Origin: Sepioteuthis lessoniana
Taxonomy: Eukaryota; Mollusca; Cephalopoda; Myopsida; Loliginidae
DNA: 64,000 bases
Assembly: GCA_963585895.1 (NCBI GenBank)
Contig: CAUZXS010002423.1
Span: 108,501-172,500 of the forward strand
Direction of reading: 5' to 3'
The notes under the pieces are model-generated. The model was not told the origin of the DNA. It was given only the letters and a program-made list of their open reading frames with translations, and did no database searches. A program made the translations under genes and the position numbers. Of this stretch, positions 1 to 10,498 are shown one piece after another; position 1 is the stretch's first letter; the number at the start of each line of letters is the position of its first letter.

Positions 1-459
1 ATTTCAAACATTTCAATTTAGCATAAGTACACAGTTTAATTGTCAAAAAATTTCTATTTCAAACTATTCAGTTTAATCAAACAGTTTTAATTCAACAATT
101 CAGTTTAGTATAAGCATAGTTTTTGTTAACTCACAGTTAAATGTAAAAACAGTTCCATTTCAAACAATTCACTTTAGTATAAGTACACAGTTTAAATGCA
201 AAAACTCTTCTATTTCAAGCAATTCAGTTTATCATAAGTACACAGTTCAGTTCTGTTTGACTCATAGATAGGACCCTATCAGGTACTACCACTCAAGTAG
301 CGATGGCAATGAAGGGGTACTCCGCATGCCCCAAAGCTCCAGCATTACTGGAGCCTTAACATCAGATTGTTTAGTGACATATCCAGGACACTCATTGGGG
401 GTGGTCTTACTCCTCTGTAGAGAAGCAGTTAGTGTATTCTACAGCCCCAGTCAACTGGG
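1..459 (-). repeat. SINE-D, minus copy, cut by window start
   Basis: Positions 245-459 are the conserved ~210-bp head of SINE-D read backwards, and 1-245 holds degenerate ~55-bp units of the D body. The 3' tail lies outside the window. It faces a plus-strand copy at 684-1419 across ~220 bp of unique sequence, so the two could fold into a long hairpin. Open frames here are chance. Confidence 0.8.
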
Positions 460-683
460 TAATACTGTGGTTGGTAATAGGATAGTTGGTGTGTTGACAT
501 GTGCATTACTTCATTCCATGTGTGATTTGAACAGTTGCAGAGATGAACTGAAAAACAGTCTAATTCAGAAACGTATGCTTTACAAGTTCAAACTAGACCA
601 TAACACCATTGAAGCAACTAAAAATATTTGTTGCATGATAGGTAACAGCCTAGTTGATCATAGTACAGTAACCAAATGGTTGA

Positions 684-1419
684 TTGCCCAGTCGGCTGGG
701 GCTGTAGAATACACTGACTGCACCTCTGCAGAGTGGTAAGACCCCCCCCCAACGAGTGTCCTGATTATGACACTAAACAATCTGATGGTGAGGTTCCAGC
801 AGTGCTGGAGCTTTGGGGAATGCGGAGTAACCCTTCAATGGCATTGCTCCCAGGTCCACTCTGGCCCGCAGTAGTCGCACCTGATAGGGCCCTATCTATG
901 GGTTAAATAGAACTAACGGCATACTTATGCAAAACTGAATTGTTTAAGTAAACTGAATTGTTTGAAATAGAACTGTTTTTTCGACATTAAAACTGTATTT
1001 ACACTAAACTAAATTGTTTAACATAGAACTGTGTTGACATTTAACTGCGTGTAAACAAAATCTGTACTTTTACAAAACTGAATTAGCTGAAGTAGAATTG
1101 CTTGACTAAACTGAATAGCTCGAAATAAAAAAAATGTTTTTTTTACAATTAATCTGTACTTACATTTAAAACTGCGTGCTTTTGCTAAACCGAATTGTTT
1201 TAAATTGGACTATTTTTGACACTGAAACTGTACTTACCCTAAACTGAATTATTACATATAACTGAATAGTTTGAAGTAGAAATGTCTTTGACAATTAAAC
1301 TGTGTACTCATGCTAAACCGAATTGTTTTAAATAGAACTGATTATTTACATAAAAATGGATTTGGCATTAAATAACCTACAAGGTTGATATGCCATAAAA
1401 CCAAACCAAACCAAACCAA
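684..1419 (+). repeat. SINE-D, full copy with TSD (reference copy)
   Basis: Non-coding retroposon of about 740 bp. Order: a ~210-bp head starting near TTGCCCAGTCGG; about eight degenerate ~55-bp units (core AAACTGAATTGTTTGAAATA); then a tail GGCATTAAATAACC-ACAA-GGTTGATATGCC-like hairpin followed by (CCAAA)n. A 13-bp direct repeat ACCAAATGGTTGA at 671-683 and 1420-1432 fixes both ends and the orientation, as expected for LINE-driven target-primed insertion. I see no convincing tRNA A/B box in the head, so its origin is unknown. It could alternatively be a non-autonomous LINE derivative. At least a dozen copies lie in this window. Confidence 0.8.
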
Positions 1420-1432
1420 ACCAAATGGTTGA

Positions 1433-2057
1433 AGAAATGGTTGAAGAATTTTTACTCGAGTTACAAGAGCCTTGATGATCAAGTAAGGACAAGTATGCCT
1501 AAAAGTGTAGATTCTAAGGCTGTGCTATAAAGGCAAATCCAGCATGAAGCAATCAGAGAGTATCAGGCGAGCTCAGCATCTCACAGTCTAGCATGCTTCA
1601 TCATCTTCATAACCTCAGTAAAAGCATCCAGACTTGCCAAATTGTGCATCATGTACTTCCAAAATATTGCAAAACTTTTGATTCACTCTTGTATATTATT
1701 CATTCCAAAAAATTAAATGGGGAGACTGAAAAAAAATCATTTGTCTCTTAGTCATCAATTTTTAGATTCTTTAATTAAGATTTATTGATTAAAGAACTCT
1801 ATTTATACATTAATTACTATAATTATATACGTAAGTTGATTGAGGCATAAAATTCAGATAATGAGTAACATTAGCCTCCTTTGTTATTGTTGTTTAATGA
1901 TTTGCAGTTATCATAATTTTTCCACCAGACTTTAGTTGTATCCATTTCTTTAAAAATAAGCTAATATAAAATACAGGATGATTACAAAAAAATAATAATT
2001 GTAAAAATTTATTAGACCGAAATATTCAAAAGCATTGACAGAATTTTATAGAGAAAC
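1433..2057. other. Unassigned AT-rich stretch
   Basis: No gene, RNA or repeat family was recognised. Positions 1436-1640 are less AT-rich than the rest and may be an old repeat, but no motif supports a call. Confidence 0.4.
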
Positions 2058-2478
2058 GTCATCGTCATCATCATCACGTCGTGCCACTAGCACAGATATC
2101 CCTGATCCTCTCTCGCCACTTCTCCCTATCGCTCATCGCCTCTGGCAGGCCTTCAGGGCTACATCCCGTATCCTCACATAGCTGCTGAATATATGTTCAA
2201 GCTGGTCGTCCTGCTTTTGCCCGGCTATATGTGGGGGTCCATAGGAGTACATCACTTATGAGCTTGTCCCTGCTTCTCCAGCAGTATCCTGCATGTCTGG
2301 TTTGTCTAACTTGGATAGTTCTCATGATGGGAGGCAGGTGGCCATATAGTTGGTGCCTTGTTGGATGTTGCCGCTAGGACTTGTTCAATATTGCTCTCAG
2401 CATTCTTGTGTAATTGCCGTCTAGCTTCTTCTCCAGCCATTTAGTTAACGTCCAAGTAGCGCATCCAACAGCAACTAG
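2058..2478 (-). mobile_element. RTE-type LINE, 3' end fragment
   Basis: Reading on the minus strand, this matches the last ~140 codons of the RTE element at 29396-31447, including the CWRSRDEL- and AMxDREKW-like segments, and ends in a (GAT)n tail, seen here as ATCATC repeats at the left edge. It is 5'-truncated and carries frame damage, so it is a dead insert. Confidence 0.8.
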
Positions 2479-2485
2479 AAAAAAT

Positions 2486-2539
2486 ATGCGTCTCTGGTGC
2501 AGTCTAGCGCTTTAACCGTTACACCACGAGGACACCCAT
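2486..2539 (-). repeat. SINE-C head fragment
   Basis: About 54 bp of the tRNA-like head of SINE-C (reverse of GGTGTCCTCGTGGTGTAACG and on to the end of the A-box region). It directly abuts the broken 5' edge of the RTE fragment. The body and tail are missing. Confidence 0.65.
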
Positions 2540-2645
2540 CAAACCTGTTTTTGCATATTATCTATACCATATACTATGTAAAACTTTATTTCTTAGTGAT
2601 GTATAATACACATTGCAGGATTCTAAACCCATTACTATCTATATT

Positions 2646-2924
2646 TTCCAACCCTTCCGCTCGGGCAGGATATGACACAAGGTCAATCTTTAAGTGAAGT
2701 GTAACAGGTTTGAATTCAGAGTTTTCCTTCTCCTAGACTAGTTGCCTCACCAAGGCTGAAGAACCTAGTCTGCCCTACTATTTACCCATAGCTGGAGGGA
2801 GAATAATTGGATTCATACCTCTCCCAAGGGTATTAGTGTTATGTGAAATGCAATCGTCCAGGATTTGAACTTGTGTCACCGTGTCCATTTCCTACGACGA
2901 TAACCATTACACCACAGGCACCTC

Positions 2925-2925
<1 letters not shown>
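2646..2925 (-). repeat. SINE-B, near full length
   Basis: tRNA-derived SINE read on the minus strand: head with A-box-like GTGGTGTAATGGTTATCGTC and B-box-like GTTCAAATCCTGGACGA, then a conserved body with a TTGGGAAAGGTATGAATCC segment, and a tail GGGTTGG-AAATAT. It is next to a (TA)n run at its 5' side. Confidence 0.85.

Positions 2926-2926
<1 letters not shown>

Positions 2927-2965
<39 letters not shown>
2927..2965. repeat. (TA)n microsatellite
   Basis: Uninterrupted TA dinucleotides followed by a short CA-rich stretch, between SINE-B and SINE-I. Confidence 0.95.
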
Positions 2966-2971
<6 letters not shown>

Positions 2972-3039
2972 CACACAGTGAAAATTTCAGATCTAAATTC
3001 ACCTCTTAAGTGCATCAGTCAACAAATTTATAATCTCTC

Positions 3040-3350
3040 ATATATATATATATATAGTCATCCTCAGAGACTGTTTTATTGTATCACAACTCATCAGTGT
3101 GGCTTGACATGCAAAATGCTTCAAGCTGGGATTGAAACCCAGCTAACTTTGCATCAGCCAGATAACATAACCCCACAGTCAGCAGCAGCCATAATGCAGG
3201 CTAGGGAATTTAATGTATATGTATTAACTTCTGTTTGTTTACATTTTATGCTATCAGAGACTGGAGTGCTCAATTCCTTAGAAGAGCTTTGCATATATGT
3301 GCCATGTTTTTTCCATGACTACTTTCGGCCTCAACTGCAGACACCTTCAG
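3040..3350 (-). repeat. SINE-I, diverged copy
   Basis: Matches the family at 59730-59980: a (TA)n tail followed by GTCATC, a segment CATCAGTGTGGCTTGACATG, and a B-box-like AGCTGGGATTGAAACCCAGC read on the reverse strand as GGGTTTCAATCCC. The part beyond 3210 (GGAGTGCTCAATTCC) also matches the region upstream of the 59.8-kb copy, so the family unit extends past the tRNA-like head. Confidence 0.6.
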
Positions 3351-3359
3351 AGTACTGAA

Positions 3360-3720
3360 TAATGACATGATAAACACAATGACAAGTCATATACTTTTAT
3401 GTAAATAGAAGGAGGAAGCACAAGTTGGAGAGGATATTATGGAAAAAGAAAATTTTACGAGAGGTAAGAATAAAATTGGCATTTTAGAATGTGGCTACTA
3501 TATTTGAAGTTGATCTTGTTTAGAGATTTTGTTTGTTTTTTTCTTTGTGTAATATGGAGATTTGTACTCATGTCTCAGTACCCATTACTATCATGGGCTA
3601 TTTTGAGGCAAATCTATCTCAGGTAGACTTTACTAGAAACATTGTTAATGAATAAAATGATAATAAAGATTAATATGGACTTTGATTGAGAATCACTGAT
3701 CAAGAGAATTACAGTTAAGT
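3360..3720. other. Unassigned stretch
   Basis: No feature recognised between SINE-I and the 5S-derived SINE-G. Confidence 0.4.
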
Positions 3721-3724
3721 CTTA

Positions 3725-4008
3725 CTTCTAGCACCAGTTCCTGTGAGATCACTAAAGTTAAGCATTGATGAGTCTATAAGTTGGTGACCACTTAGTGACA
3801 GTAGGTACTCTAAGCAACCTAAAGCCTGTGTGCTAGACTAAGCTAAGCTTAGTAAATCAAAAGTTAAGCCTTTATGAACCAGGTCAGAACCACTTACTAA
3901 CATTAGCAATGGTAAGCAACTTGAGGCCTGACTAAGCAAAGTTTAGTAAATAACAAGCAGCAACAAGCCTAGCCAGTACTTAGGTTGGTGACCACTTTGT
4001 AATGGTAG
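3725..4008 (+). repeat. SINE-G, 5S rRNA-derived, tandem units (left part)
   Basis: The first unit contains CACCAGTTCCTGTGAGATC, ACTAAAGTTAAGCA and GTTGGTGACCAC, in the order and spacing of the 5S rRNA internal promoter and 3' half. It is a decayed SINE3-type head, not a gene. Each unit ends in a hairpin tail CTAAGC-TAA-GCTTAG followed by TAAAT. A second, diverged unit begins near 3861 and a third near 3958; the third is interrupted by SINE-D at 4009. Confidence 0.75.
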
Positions 4009-4900
4009 TTGGTTGTTTTTTATGGCATATCAAGCAGTGTAGGTTACTTAATGCCAAAACCTCTTTAAAAAAATATATCAAATATATATTATTTGGTTTG
4101 ATTGTGTTTTATAGCATTTCAACCATTGTAGGTTGCATAATGCAAAAACCTCTTTATACATATATATTGAATATATATTAATGCATATCAACCATTGTAG
4201 GTTACTTAATGCAAAAACTCTTTATACATATATATTGAATATACATTATTTGGTTTGATTGTGTTTTATAGTATATCAACCATTGTAGGTTATTTGATGC
4301 CAAAACCTCTATATACATATATATTAAATATATGCGATTTGTAAACATATTTTGTTCATAATATTTTTAAATGAGCCTGAGCTCTTTTCCCTCCCAAGTC
4401 AAATGGTTTCAAGCATTTCAATCTAACACGAATAATTCTATCTATTATTAATCATTCGTTTGTGCACAGTGAAGTGGTTACAAGTATTGACATTTGACAC
4501 TAATTATTCTATTCAACATTACACATTCATTTACAAAAAGTAAAATGGTTCCAAGTATTGCTATGTATAACTAACAATTCAATTAAACATCAGTCTATTA
4601 CACACAGTTAAATGATCAAAACAGTTCTATTTCTAACAATTCAATTAAGCATGTCATTTGTTTACACACAGTTCTATTCGACCCATACATAGGACCCTGT
4701 CAGGTGCTGCCACTCCAAACCAGAGTGTACCAGGGAGCAATGGCAATGAAGGGGTACTCCCCATTCCCCAAATCTCCAGCATTACTGGAGCCTTACCATC
4801 AGATTGTTTAGTGTCATATCCAGGACACTCGTTAGGGGAGGTCTTACCCCTCTGCAGAGATGCAATTAGTGTATCCTACAGCCTCAGCCGACTAGGCTGA
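4009..4900 (-). repeat. SINE-D with four tandem tail units, inserted in SINE-G
   Basis: The insertion is bracketed by the 10-bp repeat GTAATGGTAG at 3999-4008 and 4901-4910, and SINE-G sequence resumes after it. The 3' tail (left side, minus orientation) is repeated about four times between 4020 and 4345, each unit with the TCAACCATTGTAGGTTA hairpin arm; other D copies have one. Tail re-copying during target-primed reverse transcription would explain this. Confidence 0.85.
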
Positions 4901-5056
4901 GTAATGGTAGGTACTGTAAATAACCTCGAGTCTTAAAGCTGTACTAAGCAAAGCTTAATAGATTACAAGAGCTTATCTAGAGGCTTAAAGTAAAGTCACA
5001 CTTAAAACGACAGTTCCTACCAGATCACCATAGATAAGTATGAGAAATACAACTGT
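4901..5056 (+). repeat. SINE-G (right part), 5S-derived
   Basis: Continuation of the third SINE-G unit after the SINE-D insertion, with tail CTAAGCAAAGCTTAA near 4950. A further weak 5S-like start, CAGTTCCTACCAGATCACC, lies near 5013-5031. Confidence 0.6.
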
Positions 5057-5059
5057 AAA

Positions 5060-5734
5060 GCTTCACACAATATCAAGAGGTATTTTCAGAGTTTCTTCAA
5101 CCAATGAAGAACTTACTGGAATAAGTGTGTACTGATACTCCACAGGGAGTATTTTGAAGAAAATTAGTATTTCATTCATTGTTCATATTTTTTGGTAAAT
5201 ACATACTGTTAAACAGATTGGCAGAATCTATTATTTGGTATGTAGTGTAAAATGGTTTAAAATGATGTCAAACAACCAGTAGGTCATCGGTTATCTGGTT
5301 TGATTGATCAGTGTCATTTTGAGAACATGGCTTTGATTAATCAAAAAGTCACGTGATCAGATGATCCTAGAAGTTTAGAAATAAGATAATTTCAGTCAGT
5401 TAAAAAATACTAAGAGCAGACTGAATTCCATCTCTACTCTGATAACTGACTCCCTGTCTAGTAGTGGAGGTGATGTGAAATAGAAGTCAGGAAAAAAATA
5501 AATGTATTTTATGCACATAAAAAGTGTCAAAGTCATTCTTTATCCTAACACAGAGGACCTAGGAACAGCTAGGGTCACAAAAACAACAAGAAGAGATACA
5601 AACAATATGGCAACAAGAATACAGAGTAAAGTGGTGATGAGAAAATCAAAGGAAAGAGTTGGACAATAAGCTGCATATTGATAAAAAAAAAAAGGCAATG
5701 TAATATGAATTCTGAATATAACTTAACCCAGAAT
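5060..5734. other. Unassigned stretch
   Basis: AT-rich, without a recognised gene or repeat. Confidence 0.4.
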
Positions 5735-6105
5735 GCAACACCTCAATTATCATGCCTTTGCTGCAAGCAATATTGAACAAGTCCTGGCGGCAACACTCAA
5801 CAAGGCACCAACTATACGGCCACTTGCCTCCCATCACAAAAACTATCCAAGTTAGACAAACCAGACATGCAGGACACTGCTGGAGAAGCAGGGACGAGCT
5901 CATAAGTGATGTACTCCAATGGACCCCCACATATGGCCGGGCAAAAGCAGGACAACCAGCTCGAACATACATTCAGCAGCTATGTGAGGATACGGGATGT
6001 AGCTCTGAAGACCTACTAAAGGCGATGAACGATAGGGAGAAGTGGCGAGAGAGGGTCAGGGATATCCGTGCTAACGGCACAACATGATGATGATGATGAT
6101 GTATA
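5735..6105 (+). mobile_element. RTE-type LINE, 3' end fragment
   Basis: An open stretch of 111 codons (to 6087) is collinear with the C-terminus of the RTE protein at 29399-31435: LNKSWRQHSTRHQLYGHLPP, HAGHCWRSRDEL and MNDREKWRERVRDIRA are almost unchanged. It ends in (ATG)n, the RTE-style microsatellite tail. It is 5'-truncated within the C-terminal domain and has no RT motifs, so it is inactive. Confidence 0.85.
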
Positions 6106-6184
6106 TAAAGCATTAGCCTCACCAGCACTGATTGGGGCACTTATTTTCATGATTGTTGGTTATATGAAAAAATTGTAAGCCATT

Positions 6185-6790
6185 TGTTTTAACAGCATAT
6201 CAACCCTAGATGGGTTGATATCAAGAGGTTAGGGAATTACGTTCATTGTACATTTTTATATTTACATTTTTTGTAGAGTTTTTTTCTTAAGAGCTTTTTT
6301 GCACATAGTCATATGGTTTCAAGTATTTGTATCTAATACAAATAATTTGTACTGAGTTGTATAGTTTCAAGAATTCCTAATACTAATAATCACATAGTTT
6401 AAAGTAATTATTTTTATTTGCCTAATGAGTAGAGTGTTCACCAATGGTCCGGGAGACCAGGGTTCAATCCCGGGTCGCGTCATACCAATGACTTTAAAAA
6501 TGGTACATGATACCTCCTTGCTTAACACTCAGCATAAGGTATGTAGCAAGAGTAAAGTAGAACGATCCAAGGAAGGGAGTAGTGCTCACCCCTACACCTC
6601 GCTGTAGTAGCTATTGAAAAGGGATCCTTCGGGTCACCCTCGACTAAAGGGAGACAACTCTACTTACTTTACTTATTTTTATTTGATAAAAGTCAATTGT
6701 TTGCAAACAGTTATATGTTTTCAAGTAACTAACAATAATCCTTAGTAAAACATTATAACTTCAAGTAACTATTCTTAATACAAATAATTT
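6185..6790 (-). repeat. SINE-D2 (D variant) tail and body, split by SINE-A
   Basis: Starts with a strong dyad ATATCAACCC-TAGA-GGGTTGATAT at 6195-6218, the D2 form of the SINE-D tail hairpin, followed by D-like body units (CATATGGTTTCAAGTATTTG). It is interrupted at 6421-6672 by SINE-A. The head is not found immediately to the right; a D2 head at 7638-7818 may be its displaced remainder. Confidence 0.6.
6421..6672 (+). repeat. SINE-A with 13-bp TSD (reference copy)
   Basis: tRNA-derived SINE of ~250 bp. The head has an A-box region AATGAGTAGAGTGTTCACC and a B-box GGTTCAATCCCGGGTCG, then a body with CTTGCTTAACACTCAGC, a segment CCTACACCTCGCTGTAGTAG, and a (TTAC)n-type tail. TSD TTATTTTTATTTG at 6408-6420 and 6673-6685 shows it jumped into an existing SINE-D2. 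The 60-codon frame inside is accidental. Confidence 0.9.
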
Positions 6791-7071
6791 CCATAATATA
6801 TAGCATTGTAAAGGATGATTTTTCCCCTACAAGAAAGTTGGACTTTTCCAATGAAATAGATAAATACACACTTAATAAGGTTAACGCTACTCCTGAAACT
6901 AGTCTCACTTACACAGTGATTCATTACTCCTGTCATAGAACTGTGCATTTTGATTCTGTTGTTATATTCCCTTGTACAAAAAGGTAAAAAACTATTGTGA
7001 ACTTTTCTAGATTTAATGTTGTTATTGATAAACATATAGCATAAACAATTCACATCAAATCTGAATAATTT

Positions 7072-7637
7072 TGCCCAATTGGCTGGGGCAGAAGAATACA
7101 CCGACTGCTTATCTGCAGAGGTGTAAGACCACCCCCAACGAGTGTCCTGGATACGACACTAAACAATCTGATGGTGAGGTTCCAGTCATGCTGGACTTTG
7201 GGAAATGCAGGGTTCCCTCTCACTGCCATCACTTCTAGGTCCACTCTAGCTTGGAGTGGTAGCATCTGATTGGGCCATATCTATGGGTCAAATAGAACTA
7301 AACTGCATACTTATGCTAAACTGAATTACTTGAAATAGAACTGTTTCACATTGAAACTGTACTTATGCTAAACTGAATTGTTTGAAATAGAACTGTTTTG
7401 AAAAACTATACTTATACTAAACTGAATTGTTTGAAATAGAACTGTTTTAACATTTAACTGTGTGTATGCAAAAACTATACTTATACTGAAATGAATTGTT
7501 TGAATTAGAAATGTTTGACTAAACTGAATAGCTTGAAATAGAAATATTTTTGACAATTGTTTGAAATAGAACTGTTTATTTGTATAAAAATGGATTTGGC
7601 ATTAAATAACCTACAAAGGTTGATATGCCTTAAAAGT
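7072..7637 (+). repeat. SINE-D
   Basis: Head from 7072 (TTGCCCAATTGGCTGGGGC), ~55-bp body units, and the hairpin tail ending near 7637 without a long (CCAAA)n. It runs directly into a minus-strand D2 head, making an inverted junction. Confidence 0.8.
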
Positions 7638-7818
7638 TACACTCACTCTGAGTCAGAGGGACCTGTGAGTAATGGCAATAGAGAGGTAGTCCAAATTTCT
7701 CAATCTCACCATCAAATGCAGTTTAGTTTCATACCCAGGACACCTCTCTTTTTGGTGGGGTCACACTCTTCTTCAAGGAATACAGTCAGTGTATTCTAAG
7801 CCCTGCCAACAGAGCAGA
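7638..7818 (-). repeat. SINE-D2 head fragment
   Basis: Matches the D2 head at 11840-12046, with ACCATCAAATGCAGTTTAGT in place of the D form ending in TTGTTTAGTG. It has no tail of its own; the tail may be the D2 segment at 6185-6790 on the other side of the D copy. Confidence 0.6.
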
Positions 7819-8095
7819 TTGTGTGGTGTGTGTATTCAGTGGATTGACTGACCCCCAAGTATTGGTACATGACATATTAAAGAACAGAAACATGACACAT
7901 ACCCATTGTGTATGAGATTAAATGTTGATACACTGAAACTGTAACTAAATTGAAACACTTTTGACCTTTGCTTCAGTGAGAGAATTCCTGCTATTTCCTA
8001 CACTCTATCCTTTTTAGCTGGAAAGATAAACTTATATAACATGATCTTCCTGCCTAATTTAGAGTTGTGCCCAAATAGCCTAAGCTTACAATGTA

Positions 8096-8262
8096 TTTAC
8101 CCACAAGTAGGATGAGACGCAAGGTCAATTTTCAGTGCAGAGTTCAGCTGGTTTTCAGTTCCGTCTTTCATTCTAGACTGTTCACCAGACCTAAAGAATC
8201 CAATCTGCTCTATTTACCAATAACTAGAATAGATGGATTCATGCCTTTCCAAAAGAGGTAAG
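8096..8262 (-). repeat. SINE-B fragment
   Basis: 3' two-thirds of SINE-B, diverged: AGGATGAGACGCAAGGTCAA, TTCATTCTAGACTG and GATGGATTCATGCCTTTCC. The tRNA-like head is absent. Confidence 0.65.
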
Positions 8263-8365
8263 AAATCAAAGCATTGACCTAACTCCTTTGCCACAAGCAG
8301 GATATAACTTAGGGTAATTTTTTTTTAAGTGCAGAACAGCTGGTCTGAATTCAGAGTTTTTCATG

Positions 8366-9060
8366 GCCCAGTCAGTTGGGGTTGTAGAATATACTAACTG
8401 CATCTCAGCAGTGTCCTAGATAAACAATCTGATGGTGGGGCTTTGATAATGCTGGAGTTTTGGGAAATATGGAGCGCACATTCATTGCCATTGCTCCCAG
8501 CTCCACTCTAGCCCAGAGAGGTAGCACCTGATAGGGTCCTATATATGGGTAAAATAGAACCATGTAATTATGCTAAACTGAATGGTTAGAAATAGAACTG
8601 TTTGATCATTTTAGTGGATGTAAACAAATAACTGATTTTTAATTGAATTGTTAGTGATACACAGTAATACTTGAAACCATTTAACTGTGTGCAAAAAAAA
8701 AGAATGAGCTCAGGCTCGTTTAAAGTTGTTATTTACAAAATGTGTTTTGGTATGATGGTTAGAATGTTCGCCAATGGCCCAAGAGACTGGGGTTCAATCC
8801 CAGGTTGCGTCATACCAAAGACTAAAAAAATGGTACTTGATGCCTCCTTGCTTAACACTCAGCATTATAAGGTAGAGATCAAGAGTAAAGTGGAGCAATC
8901 CAGGGAAAGGAGCAGTGCCCTCCCCTACACCTTGGTGTAGTAGCTATCGAAAAGGGAGCCTTTGGTTCACCCTCAACTATGGTCACCAACTTTACTTTAC
9001 TTATAAAAAGGATTTGGCATTGAATAACCTACAATAGTTGATATGCCTTCAAACCAAACC
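8366..9060 (+). repeat. SINE-D split by SINE-A
   Basis: Head from 8366 (TGGCCCAGTCAGTTGGGG), body to ~8740, hairpin tail at 9008-9060 after the SINE-A insertion, ending in AAACCAAACCAAA. Confidence 0.8.
8741..9003 (+). repeat. SINE-A inside SINE-D
   Basis: Full-length member: B-box GGTTCAATCCCAGGTTGCG, body, CCTACACCTTGGTGTAGTAG, tail CAACTTTACTTTACTTAT. A clear TSD is not visible. Confidence 0.85.
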
Positions 9061-9194
9061 AAATCAGAGCTTTACCTTCTTATACACTGGTTGCCTAACT
9101 CAGTCTAAAGAACCTAAATTGTCTGACTATTTACTCCTAACTGGGAGGAAAATATATGGATTTATGCCTTTCCTAAAGGAGTTAGCAAACCATC

Positions 9195-9435
9195 ATGAGC
9201 AGAATCAGAGTCAATTTGTAAAGAGGAGAACAGCTGATCTGAATCCACACTTTTCTTTCTCCTAGACTGGTTGCCTAACAAAGGCTAAAGGACCTGATCA
9301 GCCCTACTATAACTGGGAGGAGAATAGATGCACATTCATGCCTTTTCCAAGCAAACAGCCTCATCCAGAATTTGAACTTGGGTCACTGATTCAATTTCCT
9401 GCAATGATAACCATTACACTAAGCACATTTCCACT
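9195..9435 (-). repeat. SINE-B, diverged
   Basis: Order on the minus strand is conserved: head (AATGGTTATCATTGCAGG region), GGGTCACTGATTC, TTCATGCCTTTTCC, CTCCTAGACTGGTTGCC. Tail eroded. Confidence 0.7.
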
Positions 9436-9593
9436 TTGTACAGGGGAGCATTAGCTAAGCAAGTGTCTATATAAAATGTACTACATCTGTCTCATATCGT
9501 AATGTCTCACACACTTGAGGGGTATAAGACCACAGCCATACTATATCTATAATGATATTGTGATTTTATAAAAAAAATACCTTTATATACCCT

Positions 9594-9812
9594 CAGGTTT
9601 AAATTCAGAGTTTTTCCTTCTCCAAGATTAGTTGCCTTCCATAAAACGCTCAGTCGGCTCTATTATTTATCTATAGCTAGGGAAGAAGAAAGGGATTCAT
9701 GCCTTTCTCAAAGGCATGAGCAAAAAAGTGAAACACAAACAGCCTTGTCCAGGATTTGAACTTGGCTCACCATGTCCATTTCTTCAATGATAACTGTATT
9801 ACTACACACCTT
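9594..9812 (-). repeat. SINE-B, diverged
   Basis: Third minus-strand SINE-B in 1.7 kb, with TTCAGAGTTTTTCCTTCTCC and GTCCAGGATTTGAACTTGG (reverse of the B-box). Tail missing. Confidence 0.7.
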
Positions 9813-9871
9813 CATTTTCCCCCTGAAATGACTATTATCAGAAAGCAGTAATATTAAGTTGCTTGGAAAAT

Positions 9872-10488
9872 AGGTTTGGTTTGGTTTTTTGGCCTATCAA
9901 ACATTGTAGGTTATTTAATGCCAAATCCTCTTTACACATATAGATTAGATACATTTTCTTGATAAGATTTTTAAATGAGCCTAAGCTCATTTTTTGTACA
10001 CAGATAAATGGTTCCATGTATTGCTATGTTATTCCAAAAATTCAATTTATGTACTCAGTTTCAATTATTGCTATTTAACGCTAATAATTCTATTCAACAT
10101 TAACCATTCATTTGTATACAGTTAAATGGTTCCAAGTATTGCTATGTATATCACTAACAATTCAATTAAACATAAGTTATTTGTTTACATACAGTTAAAT
10201 GATCAAACAGTTCTAACAATTCAGTTAAGCATAAGTACACAGTTTAAATGTTAAACAGTTCTATTTGACCTATAGATAGGATCCAATCAGGTGCTATCAC
10301 TTTGGGTCAAAGTGGGCTTGGGAGTAATGGCAATAAAGGGGTACTCCACATTCCTCAGAGTTCGAGGACTGGAGCCTTGCTGTCAGATGATTTAATGTCA
10401 TATCCGAGACAATTGTTGGGATGGAGGGTCTAACCCCTCTGTAGAGATGCTGTTGGTGTATTCTACAGCCCTAGCCGACTGGGCTTAT
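9872..10488 (-). repeat. SINE-D with imperfect TSD
   Basis: Tail with GGTTTGGTTTGG and hairpin on the left, ~55-bp units, head ending GCCGACTGGGC. Flanked by TTGGAAAATA (left) and TTGGGAAATA (right), a 10-bp TSD with one mismatch. Confidence 0.8.
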
Positions 10489-10498
10489 TTGGGAAATA

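Larger units (their letters stand above)
8283..9190 (-). repeat. SINE-B split by SINE-D
   Basis: The 3' part is at 8283-8362 and continues at 9064-9190 after a SINE-D insertion. Imperfect direct repeats TCAGAGTTTTT and TCAGAGCTTTA flank the insert. With the SINE-A inside the SINE-D this is a three-level nest: B holds D, D holds A. Confidence 0.7.

Noticed and set aside
1-250. Regularly spaced repeats resembling a CRISPR array
   Set aside because: Degenerate ~55-bp units belonging to the dispersed SINE-D family in a eukaryotic genome; no conserved repeat/unique spacer pattern.
326-739. 137-codon open frame
   Set aside because: It runs through the minus-strand SINE-D head, a unique spacer and the plus-strand SINE-D head; no protein family features.
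2843-3358. 171-codon open frame
   Set aside because: Chimera of SINE-B, a (TA)n microsatellite (Y-I repeats) and SINE-I.
3725-3800. Possible 5S rRNA gene
   Set aside because: Only the internal-promoter half is 5S-like, decayed, and followed by a SINE tail.
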